A stretch of 64,000 nucleotides of DNA from Pseudomonas protegens (GCF_003363755.1 NZ_CP031396.1:5364501-5428500); one strand, 5' to 3'; counted from the first letter of the stretch, positions 1-8,359 are shown. Numbers and translations are program-made. The notes: generated by a model not told the origin, from the letters alone.

Positions 1-1
1 C

Positions 2-658
2 AACCGCGAGCAGGAGCGACTGTTCGAGGAGATTCAGCAGGCCCTGGAGGACTTTGGTGGCAGTGCCCGGGACGATGTGAGCATGGTCGAAGTCGGCTTG
101 CCAGAATTTCCCAGGCTGGCGCCGCCGGCCCCGGTGTACTCCGACAGCGGCCAGTCCTGTCCGCTGGATTGGTCGGTGAGCTTCGAGTTCCGCGCCGCTA
201 CCCTCAAGCGCTTCAATCCTTTGCCGTATCTGTTGCAGTTGTTGCTGGAGGTGCACGGCCTGCGCTCCCAGAGCGGGGCTCTGTACAGCGTGCTGGCCGA
301 ACTCTATTCCAATGCCTTGGAGCACGGTGTGCTCAAGCTCGACTCCCGGCTTAAACGGGATGCCGAGGGCTTCAGTCGCTATTACCGCGAGCGATCCGTG
401 AGGCTGGCGGAGCTAGAGGATGGCTTTGTGCGGGTGCATTTGCAGGTGCAGCCTCTGGAGGCGGGAGGGCGCCTGATAGTGCGGGTCGAAGACAGTGGCG
501 AGGGCTTCGATGTCGCGGCGATCCTGGCTCGGCCCAACGATACCGGGCGCTTGTCGGGGCGCGGTGTCAGCCTGATCCGACAGATGAGTCGCCAGGCGGA
601 GTGGGCGGACGATGGGCGCAGTGTCTGCGTGGAGTTTTCCTGGGAGGCTCTGGCATAA
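2..658 (+). CDS. HsbR-like response regulator: end of PP2C phosphatase plus HATPase domain (5' truncated)
   Basis: The reading frame is open from the left edge, so the N-terminus lies outside the window. The first residues end in a DDVSM motif typical of the last metal-binding segment of a PP2C/SpoIIE phosphatase. The rest is an anti-sigma-type HATPase: the N-box reads ELYSNALEHG, the G1 box VEDSGEGFD, and the G2 box GRGVSLIRQM. In Pseudomonas the HsbR family (receiver, PP2C, HATPase) partner-switches with an HsbA anti-sigma antagonist and takes phosphate from HptB. The Hpt gene starts 30 bases downstream, which fits. The receiver domain is inferred, not seen. Function as a regulator of flagellar or biofilm output is inference from the family and from its place beside fliK. 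Confidence 0.75.
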   Translation, partial: NREQERLFEEIQQALEDFGGSARDDVSMVEVGLPEFPRLAPPAPVYSDSGQSCPLDWSVSFEFRAATLKRFNPLPYLLQLLLEVHGLRSQSGALYSVLAELYSNALEHGVLKLDSRLKRDAEGFSRYYRERSVRLAELEDGFVRVHLQVQPLEAGGRLIVRVEDSGEGFDVAAILARPNDTGRLSGRGVSLIRQMSRQAEWADDGRSVCVEFSWEALA

Positions 659-688
659 TCCTGGGGTTCTTGATCAAGGAGTGAACAA

Positions 689-1033
689 GTGGCTGAGATA
701 CATCTGGACCACACGGTGCTCAACGCATTGCAGGAGGTCATGGAGGATGAATACCCCGTCCTGCTGGACACTTTCGTCTGCGACTCCGAGGAACGAGTGC
801 GGCTGTTGCGCAAGTCCGAGGATGCTCTGCAGCTAGTGGCGACCGCCCATAGTCTCAAGGGCAGTAGCAGCAATATGGGGGCGATCCGCCTGGCTGAGCT
901 CTGTCATGAGCTTGAGGTGCGGGCCGGACAGTCGGCCGTTGATGGCATTCGCCAGCTGGTGGGGGAGATCGATGGCGAGTTCGCCATTGTCCGGCGCTTG
1001 TGCGAGCAGGAATTGCAGCGCTTCCACTGCTGA
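689..1033 (+). CDS. hptB: HptB-like histidine phosphotransfer protein
   Basis: A 114-residue single-domain Hpt protein. The phosphorylatable histidine is H54 in the motif AHSLKGSSSNMGA. The length matches free-standing Hpt proteins. I chose the GTG at 689 because AAGGAG lies 7 bases upstream. It follows the HsbR-like gene closely and precedes fliK. In P. aeruginosa, HptB relays phosphate from hybrid kinases to HsbR and so affects motility, biofilm and RsmY. The early stretch around EYPVLLDTF looks HptB-like by memory of the family, but no alignment was run. Hpt identity is secure; the HptB orthology is probable. Confidence 0.75.
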   Translation: MAEIHLDHTVLNALQEVMEDEYPVLLDTFVCDSEERVRLLRKSEDALQLVATAHSLKGSSSNMGAIRLAELCHELEVRAGQSAVDGIRQLVGEIDGEFAIVRRLCEQELQRFHC

Positions 1034-1065
1034 GAAACGACCTTTTGTCAGCGGGTTGATAAAGC

Positions 1066-1081
1066 TGGCTCGACCTTTGCA
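1066..1081 (+). promoter_or_regulatory. sigma-54 (RpoN) promoter of fliK
   Basis: TGGCTCGACCTTTGCA matches the -24/-12 consensus TGGCACG-N4-TTGCA with one mismatch and exact GG-N10-GC spacing. It lies 50 bases before the fliK ATG. FleQ-dependent sigma-54 promoters are known for Pseudomonas middle flagellar genes. Confidence 0.8.
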
Positions 1082-1131
1082 GTCAAGTCTCTGAACTGTA
1101 CCTTTGATCCCCGTGCAGCGGAGACTGTCCC

Positions 1132-2535
1132 ATGGCTGTTACCCCTAATTCGCTTCTTCAGGCCACAGCTCAGGCCAACGCTAAGTCCAAGACTCAAGCG
1201 GCCCCTGCCAGCCCTCTGGCAAGCGTTGCCGAGCCTGGGGACAAGGCGTCCAGCTTCGCGCAGCTCTATGCCAAGGAGTCTCAGAGCAAGCCGCAGAACA
1301 AGTCGCCGGCCCTCGCCGACAACTCGCCCAAGCCCGTACGGGACAAGAGCGTCGACAACAGTCCGAAGAAGGATGTTGCCAGCGATCAGTCTGCCGCGCC
1401 GCAGCCAGCGGTTGCCGATAGCGGCAAAACCTTGCCTGCCGATAAGCCGGTGAGCAGCGACAGCAAGCCCGCCACTGCCGCCAGTGATGACAGCAAGCCG
1501 GCCGATACCACGCAGGCCGACGCCTCGGTGGATCCGGCGCCGGTGGACCCGAGTCTGTTGCCGACGATCCAGCCGCAACCTCAGGTCGCCGAAGTGCCGC
1601 CGCCGGTAGTGGCTGCGCAACCTCAGGTGGAAGTGCCCGTGGCGCCGCCCGCTGGAGTGGTGGCAGCGGTAGTGCCGACGGTGGCGCCTGTGGCGGAGCC
1701 GCCCAAGGAGGCCTTCGATCCTGAGGCTGATCCGCTGGATGCCTTGCCAGCGCTGCGTCTGGCCATGGAGCAAGGCGGGCATGTATCGGCTTCCAGTCAG
1801 TCTCAGCCCAAGGCTGCACCCGCGAATGCCGATGCCGACGGTCAGTTGACGTCGGTGCAGAACTTCGCCAATGGCATGGCCGGCATGCTTGAGCAGCACA
1901 CCAGCAAGAACAGTACCGAGCAGGGCGGCGAAAAGGCCTTCACTGGCCTGATTGCCGACGGCCTGAAAGACCTCAAGGGGGCTTCCAGCGATACCCGGGT
2001 GGATGATTTCGCCAATCGTCTGGCGGCCCTGACTCAGGCCGCGACGCCGAAGACCGCCAATGCGGTGCCGGTCAACCAGCCGCTGGCCATGCACCAGAGC
2101 GGTTGGACCGATGAAGTGGTCAATCGAGTGATGTACCTGTCCAGCGCCAACCTCAGGTCGGCGGACATTCAGTTGCAACCTGCGGAGCTGGGACGCCTTG
2201 ATATTCGCGTACACATGATTCCTGATCAGCAGACCCAGGTGACCTTCATGAGTGCTCATGCCGGTGTCCGTGAAGCCCTGGAAGGGCAGATGCACCGTAT
2301 GCGAGACATGTTCAACCAGCAGGGGTTGGGGCAGGTGGACGTCAACGTTTCCGACCAGTCTCGCGGCTGGCAAGGTCAGGAACAGGCGCAACAGGAGCAG
2401 AACCGCAGGAGTGGTTCCAGCACCAGTGGCACGCGCCTGGACGGTGGCGACGAAGAGTTGCCCCATGGCGTGGCTGAAGTGGCTGCCCCGGTGCAGACCG
2501 TGATTGGCACCAGCGCTGTGGACTATTACGCCTGA
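1132..2535 (+). CDS. fliK: Flagellar hook-length control protein FliK
   Basis: A 467-residue secreted molecular ruler that sets hook length and then, through FlhB, switches the export apparatus from hook to filament substrates. The N-terminal two thirds is low-complexity and rich in Pro, Ala, Ser, Lys and Val, as usual for the ruler. The conserved C-terminal Flg_hook domain lies at roughly residues 340-420, with LQPAELGRLDIRV followed by the VREALEGQMHRMRDMF helix. The start ATG follows a weak GGAGAC ribosome site. The gene has its own sigma-54 promoter just upstream and is followed by another before fliL, so it is probably transcribed as a separate unit. Identification is confident from the C-terminal domain and from synteny. 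Confidence 0.93.
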   Translation: MAVTPNSLLQATAQANAKSKTQAAPASPLASVAEPGDKASSFAQLYAKESQSKPQNKSPALADNSPKPVRDKSVDNSPKKDVASDQSAAPQPAVADSGKTLPADKPVSSDSKPATAASDDSKPADTTQADASVDPAPVDPSLLPTIQPQPQVAEVPPPVVAAQPQVEVPVAPPAGVVAAVVPTVAPVAEPPKEAFDPEADPLDALPALRLAMEQGGHVSASSQSQPKAAPANADADGQLTSVQNFANGMAGMLEQHTSKNSTEQGGEKAFTGLIADGLKDLKGASSDTRVDDFANRLAALTQAATPKTANAVPVNQPLAMHQSGWTDEVVNRVMYLSSANLRSADIQLQPAELGRLDIRVHMIPDQQTQVTFMSAHAGVREALEGQMHRMRDMFNQQGLGQVDVNVSDQSRGWQGQEQAQQEQNRRSGSSTSGTRLDGGDEELPHGVAEVAAPVQTVIGTSAVDYYA

Positions 2536-2624
2536 TTGAGTGACAGAGGGGGCGTGGCCGAGAGAGCTCGCCATGCCCCTTGCTTCTCCTTCCCCGCTGC
2601 TTATCCCCCCATTTCGGACAAATC

Positions 2625-2640
2625 TGGCATAACACTTGCT
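2625..2640 (+). promoter_or_regulatory. sigma-54 (RpoN) promoter of the fliLMNOPQR-flhB operon
   Basis: TGGCATAACACTTGCT agrees with the -24/-12 consensus at all key positions (TGGCA and TTGCT, GG-N10-GC). It is 50 bases before the fliL ATG. It lies in the only sizeable gap between fliK and flhB. Confidence 0.85.
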
Positions 2641-2690
2641 CTTGCCTTGCCGTGCGACTGTGAACCCCCGAATAGTGACGGATTATTGGC

Positions 2691-3191
2691 ATGGCGAAGA
2701 GCGAAGCAGCAGAAAAACCCACCGCAGGGAAAAGCAAACTCAAGCTTATCCTCTTGATTGTTCTGGCGTTGTTGCTGGCCATCGGCTTGTCGGTCGGCGC
2801 CACCTGGTACTTCATGCACAGTGCTCAGAGCAAGCCTGCGCCGGTTGCGGAAGCCGCCAGCAACGTCAAGCCGGCAGCGATCTACGAGCCCATGGCCCCG
2901 GCCTTCGTCGTCAACTTCACGCAGAACGGTCGTCAGCGCTACATGCAGGTGAGCATTACCCTGCTGGCGCGCAACCAGGCCGACCTGGATGCGCTGAAAG
3001 TGCACATGCCGGTGATCCGCAACAACCTGGTGATGCTGTTCTCTGGACAGAGTTTCGACACCCTGGCGACTCCGGTTGGCCAGGAAATGCTCCGCCAGAA
3101 GGCCACTGCCAGCGTCCAGGAAGTGGCGCAGAAAGAGGTGGGCAAAGTAGTGGTCGAGCAGTTGCTCTTTACTAACTTCGTACTGCAGTAG
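2691..3191 (+). CDS. fliL: Flagellar basal body-associated protein FliL
   Basis: A 166-residue inner-membrane protein of the flagellar stator/basal body interface. It has a short cytoplasmic N-terminus rich in Lys and Ala, one membrane segment at about residues 18-40 (LKLILLIVLALLLAIGLSVG), and a periplasmic FliL domain ending in EVGKVVVEQLLFTNFVLQ, the typical C-terminus of the family. It supports stator function, especially under load. It is the first gene of a tight operon with fliM (9-base gap) and is driven by the sigma-54 site 50 bases upstream. The length is normal. Confidence 0.93.
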   Translation: MAKSEAAEKPTAGKSKLKLILLIVLALLLAIGLSVGATWYFMHSAQSKPAPVAEAASNVKPAAIYEPMAPAFVVNFTQNGRQRYMQVSITLLARNQADLDALKVHMPVIRNNLVMLFSGQSFDTLATPVGQEMLRQKATASVQEVAQKEVGKVVVEQLLFTNFVLQ

Positions 3192-3200
3192 GAACACGAC

Positions 3201-4169
3201 ATGGCCGTGCAGGACCTGCTGTCCCAGGATGAGATCGATGCGCTGCTCCATGGCGTCGATGACGGTCTGGTACAGACCGAACATGCTGCCGAACCCGGCA
3301 GTGTCAAAAGCTACGACCTGACCAGCCAGGATCGCATCGTCCGCGGACGCATGCCGACCCTGGAAATGATCAACGAGCGTTTCGCCCGCTATACAAGGAT
3401 CAGCATGTTCAACATGCTGCGTCGTTCCGCCGATGTGGCGGTAGGTGGCGTGCAGGTCATGAAGTTTGGTGAGTACGTGCACTCGCTGTATGTGCCCACC
3501 AGCCTCAACCTGGTGAAGATCAAGCCGCTGCGTGGCACGGCGCTGTTCATTCTCGACGCCAAGCTGGTGTTCAAGCTGGTGGACAACTTCTTCGGCGGCG
3601 ACGGCCGCCACGCGAAGATCGAAGGGCGTGAATTCACGCCTACCGAGCTGCGGGTGGTGCGCATGGTGCTGGAGCAGGCCTTCGTCGATCTGAAGGAAGC
3701 CTGGCAGGCGATCATGCCGGTCAACTTCGAGTACATAAACTCGGAAGTGAACCCGGCCATGGCCAACATCGTCGGCCCCAGCGAAGCCATCGTGGTGTCG
3801 ACCTTCCACATCGAACTCGATGGCGGTGGCGGCGACCTGCACGTGACCATGCCGTACTCGATGATCGAGCCGATCCGCGAAATGCTCGACGCCGGCTTCC
3901 AGTCTGACCTGGATGACCAGGACGAGCGCTGGAGCAAGGCCCTGCGCGAGGACGTGCTGGATGTGGCAGTGCCGCTGAGCGCCACCGTGGCCCGTCGTCA
4001 GTTGCGCCTGCGGGACATCCTGCACATGCAGCCGGGCGATGTGATCCCGGTGGAACTGCCGGAAGACATGATCATGCGTGCCAACGGCGTACCGTCGTTC
4101 AAGGTCAAGCTGGGTTCCCACAAGGGCAACCTGGCGCTGCAAGTGATCGAGCCGATCGAGCGCCGTTGA
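3201..4169 (+). CDS. fliM: Flagellar motor switch protein FliM
   Basis: A 322-residue C-ring protein that binds CheY-P and sets rotor direction. The N-terminal CheY-binding peptide is seen as LSQDEIDALL at residues 7-16. A central CheC-like domain begins with RGRMPTLEMINERFAR, and a C-terminal SpoA (FliN-like) domain ends the protein. The length equals that of P. aeruginosa FliM to within a few residues. The gene lies between fliL and fliN in the usual order, and the ribosome site AGGAAC lies just before the ATG. There are no anomalies. Confidence 0.97.
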   Translation: MAVQDLLSQDEIDALLHGVDDGLVQTEHAAEPGSVKSYDLTSQDRIVRGRMPTLEMINERFARYTRISMFNMLRRSADVAVGGVQVMKFGEYVHSLYVPTSLNLVKIKPLRGTALFILDAKLVFKLVDNFFGGDGRHAKIEGREFTPTELRVVRMVLEQAFVDLKEAWQAIMPVNFEYINSEVNPAMANIVGPSEAIVVSTFHIELDGGGGDLHVTMPYSMIEPIREMLDAGFQSDLDDQDERWSKALREDVLDVAVPLSATVARRQLRLRDILHMQPGDVIPVELPEDMIMRANGVPSFKVKLGSHKGNLALQVIEPIERR

Positions 4170-4224
4170 GCGGCGCTCCAACCTGTTTGCTGTTCAATGA
4201 ATTTTTGCCCGTCGAGGACCCAAG

Positions 4225-4686
4225 ATGGCTGACGAAATTAACTCCCAGGACGACCAGGCACTGGCCGATGAATGGGCTGCTGCACTGGAAGAAACCGGTG
4301 ATGCCGGCCAGGCCGATATCGACGCCTTGCTGGCCGCCGATGCAGGCGCCGCATCCGGCTCCGGGCGTTTGCAGATGGAAGAGTTCGGCAGCATGCCCAA
4401 GAGCCATGAGCCGGTCACGCTAGACGGTCCCAACCTGGACGTGATTCTTGATATCCCGGTATCGATCTCCATGGAAGTGGGCAGCACCGACATCAACATC
4501 CGCAACCTGCTGCAGCTCAACCAGGGGTCGGTGATCGAGCTTGATCGCCTGGCGGGCGAGCCGCTGGATGTGCTGGTCAACGGCACCCTGATCGCCCATG
4601 GCGAGGTGGTGGTGGTCAACGAGAAGTTCGGTATTCGCCTGACTGACGTGATCAGCCCCAGCGAACGCATCAAGAAGCTGCGCTAA
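4225..4686 (+). CDS. fliN: Flagellar motor switch protein FliN
   Basis: A 153-residue C-ring protein. The acidic N-terminus contains ADIDALLAADAG, which resembles the FliM CheY-binding peptide. The C-terminal SpoA domain runs from about residue 70 to the end and includes VELGSTDINIRNLLQLNQGS-type residues and the closing GIRLTDVISPSERIKKLR. FliN stacks under FliM in the C-ring and docks the FliH-FliI export ATPase. It is followed with no gap by fliO (stop TAA then GTG), so the two are translationally coupled. Confidence 0.96.
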   Translation: MADEINSQDDQALADEWAAALEETGDAGQADIDALLAADAGAASGSGRLQMEEFGSMPKSHEPVTLDGPNLDVILDIPVSISMEVGSTDINIRNLLQLNQGSVIELDRLAGEPLDVLVNGTLIAHGEVVVVNEKFGIRLTDVISPSERIKKLR

Positions 4687-5127
4687 GTGAACAAGCTGCT
4701 TGGCGTGGTCGTGCTCGGTTTGCCCCTGGGCGCCCTGGCTGCAGAGTCGGCGGCGACAGCTGCGGCTGCAGCCCCGGCAGTGGGCAGCGTCAGTGGGCAG
4801 TTGACCCAGCTGGTGCTGGGCCTGCTGCTGGTGATCGGGCTGATTTTCTTCCTCGCCTGGCTGCTGCGCCGGGTGCAGCAGGCCGGTCCCGCCGGGAAGG
4901 GGCAGGTGATCGAGTTGATCGGCTCCCGGGCCCTGGGGCCGCGCGATCGCCTGGTGCTGGTGCAAGTGGGCAGCGAGCAGATTCTGCTGGGCCTGACCCC
5001 GGGCACCATCACCCCGCTGCATGTACTCAAAGAACCGGTGCAGGTGCCCAGTGCCGAGCAGGCGACGCCCGAGTTTGCCCAGCGCCTGATGGAGCTGTTG
5101 GGCAAGGATCATAAGGATAAGAAGTAA
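4687..5127 (+). CDS. fliO: Flagellar biosynthesis protein FliO
   Basis: A 146-residue protein needed for assembly of the FliP ring of the export gate. It has a signal-like N-terminus (residues 1-20), an Ala-rich stretch, one strong membrane segment at about 42-62 (LTQLVLGLLLVIGLIFFLAW) and a basic cytoplasmic domain with a FliO-type core around residues 75-115. The start is GTG directly after the fliN stop. The stop overlaps the fliP ATG by one base. FliO is poorly conserved in sequence, so the call rests on topology and on its position between fliN and fliP. Confidence 0.9.
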   Translation: MNKLLGVVVLGLPLGALAAESAATAAAAAPAVGSVSGQLTQLVLGLLLVIGLIFFLAWLLRRVQQAGPAGKGQVIELIGSRALGPRDRLVLVQVGSEQILLGLTPGTITPLHVLKEPVQVPSAEQATPEFAQRLMELLGKDHKDKK

Positions 5128-5876
5128 TGCCGTTGCGCATCATCTTGACGTTGGCACTGATGCTGGTGGCGCCGCTGGCGCTGGCGGCCGACCCGTTGTC
5201 GATCCCGGCGATTACCCTGGGCACCAATGCCGACGGTCAGCAGGAATACTCGGTCAGCCTGCAGATCCTGCTGATCATGACCGCGCTGAGTTTCATCCCG
5301 GCGTTCGTCATGCTGATGACCAGCTTCACCCGGATCATCATCGTTTTCTCGATCCTGCGTCAGGCCCTGGGTCTGCAGCAGACGCCGTCCAACCAGATCC
5401 TCACCGGCATGGCGCTGTTCCTCACCATGTTCATCATGGCTCCGGTGTTCGACCGGGTGAACCAGGATGCCTTGCAGCCTTACCTGGCGGAAAAACTCAC
5501 GTCCCAGGAGGCGGTGGCCAAGGCCCAGGTGCCGATCAAGGACTTTATGCTGGCGCAGACTCGCAGCAGTGACCTGGAGTTGTTCATGCGCCTGTCCAAG
5601 CGCACCGACATTGCCAGCCCCGACCAGGCACCGCTGACCATCCTGGTGCCGGCGTTCGTCACCTCGGAGCTCAAGACAGCCTTCCAGATCGGCTTCATGA
5701 TCTTTATCCCGTTCCTGATCATCGACCTGGTGGTGGCCAGTGTGCTGATGGCCATGGGCATGATGATGCTGTCGCCGCTGATCATTTCCTTGCCGTTCAA
5801 GATCATGCTGTTTGTCCTGGTGGATGGCTGGGCCCTGATCATTGGCACCTTGGCAGGCAGTTTCGGCGGTGTTTAA
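5127..5876 (+). CDS. fliP: Flagellar type III export gate protein FliP
   Basis: A 249-residue protein forming the core of the FliPQR export channel. It has a cleavable signal peptide (to about residue 21, ending LALAADP), followed by membrane segments starting at LQILLIMTALSFIPAFVMLM. The conserved signatures are TSFTRIIIVFSILRQALG, TPSNQILTGMALFLTMFIM, and the C-terminal PFLIIDLVVASVLMAMGMMM with PFKIMLFVLVDGW. The length is standard. The ATG overlaps the last base of fliO. Identification is certain. Confidence 0.98.
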   Translation: MPLRIILTLALMLVAPLALAADPLSIPAITLGTNADGQQEYSVSLQILLIMTALSFIPAFVMLMTSFTRIIIVFSILRQALGLQQTPSNQILTGMALFLTMFIMAPVFDRVNQDALQPYLAEKLTSQEAVAKAQVPIKDFMLAQTRSSDLELFMRLSKRTDIASPDQAPLTILVPAFVTSELKTAFQIGFMIFIPFLIIDLVVASVLMAMGMMMLSPLIISLPFKIMLFVLVDGWALIIGTLAGSFGGV

Positions 5877-5900
5877 AACCTTGTTTGCGGGTGCTCGACA

Positions 5901-6170
5901 ATGACTCCTGAAGTCGCGGTAGACCTGTTTCGCGAAGCCCTCTGGCTGACCACCCTGATGGTGGCAGTGCTGGTGGTGCCCAGCCTGCTGGTGGGCTTGA
6001 TGGTGGCCATGTTCCAGGCGGCCACCCAGATCAACGAACAGACCCTGAGCTTTCTGCCGCGCTTGCTGGTGATGCTGGTGACCCTGATTGTCGCCGGTCC
6101 CTGGCTGGTGCAAACCTTCATGGAATACATCCGTCAGTTGTACGGCAGTATTCCTCAGCTGATCGGCTGA
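5901..6170 (+). CDS. fliQ: Flagellar export gate protein FliQ
   Basis: An 89-residue two-helix membrane protein of the export gate. The helices are at about 12-37 (EALWLTTLMVAVLVVPSLLVG) and 50-75. The conserved motif GLMVAMFQAATQINEQTLSF lies in between and marks the FliQ/EscS family. It follows fliP by 24 bases and precedes fliR by 4 bases in the invariant P-Q-R order. The size is typical. Confidence 0.97.
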   Translation: MTPEVAVDLFREALWLTTLMVAVLVVPSLLVGLMVAMFQAATQINEQTLSFLPRLLVMLVTLIVAGPWLVQTFMEYIRQLYGSIPQLIG

Positions 6171-6174
6171 GCCG

Positions 6175-6957
6175 ATGTCCCTGTTGGCGCTGACCGACAC
6201 TCAGATCAGTACCTGGGTGGCGAGCTTCATGCTGCCGCTGTTCCGGGTCACTTCGCTGCTGATGGTGATGCCGATATTCGGAACCACTCTGGTGCCGCGT
6301 CGCGTGCGTTTGTATTTCGCCCTGGCGATTACCGTGGTCATAGTCCCCGGCCTGCCGCCCATGCCCGAAGTGCGTGCCTTGGATCTCAGCGGCCTGCTGC
6401 TGATTGCCGAGCAGATTCTGATCGGTGCGGTGCTGGGGTTTTCCCTGCAGCTGTTCTTCCAGTCCTTTGTGGTCGCCGGGCAGATCGTGGCGATCCAGAT
6501 GGGCATGGGCTTCGCTTCCATGGTCGACCCTACCAACGGCGTCTCGGTGGCGGTGATCGGGCAGTTTTTCACCATGCTGGTGACCCTGCTGTTCCTGGCC
6601 ATGAACGGCCATCTGGTGGTCTTTGAAGTCCTTACCGAAAGCTTCACCACCCTGCCAGTGGGCGGTGGCCTGATGGTCAACCACTACTGGGAGCTGGCGG
6701 GCAAGCTCGGTTGGGTCATGGGGGCTGCGCTGTTGCTGGTACTGCCGGCGATCACCGCGCTGCTGGTGGTCAACATCGCCTTTGGCGTGATGACCCGAGC
6801 CGCCCCGCAATTGAATATCTTCTCCATCGGCTTTCCCCTGACGCTGGTGCTCGGCATGGGCATTGTCTGGGTCAGCCTGGCTGACATTCTCAATCAGTAT
6901 CAACCGCTGGCCTCCGAGGCCCTGCAGTTTTTACGCGAACTGGCAAAGGCGCGTTGA
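6175..6957 (+). CDS. fliR: Flagellar export gate protein FliR
   Basis: A 260-residue integral membrane subunit completing the FliP5Q4R1 export gate. It has five to six hydrophobic segments. FliR signatures include FRVTSLLMVMPIFGTTLVPRR near the N-terminus and GQIVAIQMGMGFASMVDPTNG at about residues 102-122. It ends three bases before flhB, so the two genes are coupled. The length agrees with the family. There are no anomalies. Confidence 0.97.
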   Translation: MSLLALTDTQISTWVASFMLPLFRVTSLLMVMPIFGTTLVPRRVRLYFALAITVVIVPGLPPMPEVRALDLSGLLLIAEQILIGAVLGFSLQLFFQSFVVAGQIVAIQMGMGFASMVDPTNGVSVAVIGQFFTMLVTLLFLAMNGHLVVFEVLTESFTTLPVGGGLMVNHYWELAGKLGWVMGAALLLVLPAITALLVVNIAFGVMTRAAPQLNIFSIGFPLTLVLGMGIVWVSLADILNQYQPLASEALQFLRELAKAR

Positions 6958-6960
6958 GCC

Positions 6961-8136
6961 ATGGCAGAAAGCGAGAGCGGTCAGGACAAGACAGAAGACC
7001 CCACGGAGAAACGCAAGAAGGACTCCCGGGAAAAGGGTGAGATTGCCCGTTCCAAGGAGCTCAATACCCTGGCCGTCATGTTGGCAGGGGCGGGCGGTCT
7101 GCTGGTGTATGGCGGTGGTCTAGCCCAGGACCTGCTGGAAATCATGCGTCTGAATTTCTCCTTGCCCCGGGAGGTGCTGCTCAGCCCGGGAGCCATGGGG
7201 CAGTACCTGCTGCACTCGGGCAAGATCGCCATCCTGGCGGTGCAGCCGGTGCTGCTGACCTTGCTGCTGGCGGCCATCATCGGGCCGATTTCCCTCGGGG
7301 GCTGGTTGTTCGCGGGCAAGAGTCTGGCGCCCAAGTTCAGTCGGATGAATCCGGCGAGTGGTCTTAAGCGGATGTTTTCCACCAATGCGTTGATCGAGCT
7401 GCTCAAGGCCCTGGCCAAGTTCGGCCTGGTGCTGTTCGTGGCACTTTCGGTGCTGTCGGCGGACATTGATGATCTGCTGCGCATTGCCCACGAACCGCTT
7501 GAACTGGCGATCATTCACAGCGTCCAGGTGGTGGGCTGGAGCACGTTGTGGATGGCGTGCGGGCTGATCCTGATCGCGGCGGTGGATGTGCCGGTGCAGA
7601 TTTACCAGGCCCATAAGAAGTTGTTGATGACCAAGCAGGAGGTGCGTGACGAGCACAAGGACCAGGAAGGTCGTCCTGAGGTCAAGCAGCGGATTCGCCA
7701 GACCCAGCGCGAGATGTCTCAGCGGCGGATGATGGCGGCAATCCCCGAGGCTGACGTGGTGATCACCAACCCGACTCACTACGCCGTTGCCCTCAAGTAT
7801 GACGCCGAGAAGGGTGGGGCTCCGGTGTTGCTGGCCAAGGGCAGCGATTTCTTGGCCCTGAAAATCCGCGAGATTGCCGTGGCCCATGAAGTGATGCTGC
7901 TGGAGTCGCCGGCTTTGGCGCGTTCCATCTATTACTCCACTGAGCTTGAAGAAGAAATCCCTGCGGGCCTGTACCTGGCGGTGGCGCAGGTCCTGGCCTA
8001 CGTCTACCAGATCCGCCAGCACCGCGCGGGCAAGGGCAAGCGTCCGGATCCGCTCAAGGACTTGCCGATTCCGGCAGATCTGCGGCGCGACACTGGCGGC
8101 AAGCAATCCTCGGGCGGCCCCATCGAGCCTCTGTAG
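6961..8136 (+). CDS. flhB: Flagellar export switch protein FlhB
   Basis: A 391-residue export-apparatus switch protein. The N-terminus reads GQDKTEDPTEKRKKDSREKG, the family hallmark. Four membrane helices span about residues 30-215, followed by a cytoplasmic domain with the autocleavage motif NPTH at residues 270-273. Cleavage between N and P changes substrate preference after FliK signals hook completion. The C-terminal tail beyond about residue 355 is Lys/Pro/Gly-rich and makes the protein slightly longer than Salmonella FlhB. It is the last gene of the fliL operon. A separate flhB-tail paralogue lies at 22829-23158. Confidence 0.97.
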   Translation: MAESESGQDKTEDPTEKRKKDSREKGEIARSKELNTLAVMLAGAGGLLVYGGGLAQDLLEIMRLNFSLPREVLLSPGAMGQYLLHSGKIAILAVQPVLLTLLLAAIIGPISLGGWLFAGKSLAPKFSRMNPASGLKRMFSTNALIELLKALAKFGLVLFVALSVLSADIDDLLRIAHEPLELAIIHSVQVVGWSTLWMACGLILIAAVDVPVQIYQAHKKLLMTKQEVRDEHKDQEGRPEVKQRIRQTQREMSQRRMMAAIPEADVVITNPTHYAVALKYDAEKGGAPVLLAKGSDFLALKIREIAVAHEVMLLESPALARSIYYSTELEEEIPAGLYLAVAQVLAYVYQIRQHRAGKGKRPDPLKDLPIPADLRRDTGGKQSSGGPIEPL

Positions 8137-8343
8137 CTGTAGGTATGCAGGGCCTGGCTTGCCAACGAGTGCGTCCTGCTTTCGTCAGAAAAATGGCTAA
8201 TTGCCATTATTTCGCCTTGTAACCTTGTTTCTTGCAGCTGGCCCAGGGCGCTTCGCTAGTCGGCAATGGTGGTCCCGCGATCTTGTTCGCCGGTAGCCCG
8301 GTTCTTCCTGGTCAAGGGTGGGATTGCGCCGCTTTGGCAAAGT

Positions 8344-8359
8344 TGGAAGGCTTCTTGCA
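8344..8359 (+). promoter_or_regulatory. sigma-54 (RpoN) promoter of flhA
   Basis: TGGAAGGCTTCTTGCA fits the -24/-12 consensus with two mismatches in the less conserved CACG part and exact GG-N10-GC spacing. It is 60 bases before the flhA start at 8419, inside the 282-base gap after flhB. In P. aeruginosa flhA is a FleQ/RpoN class II gene. Confidence 0.75.

Noticed and set aside
1048..2574. A 508-codon open frame antisense to fliK
   Set aside because: It is His/Arg/Gly-rich low-complexity sequence caused by the GC-rich fliK codons; fliK is supported by its C-terminal domain and by synteny.
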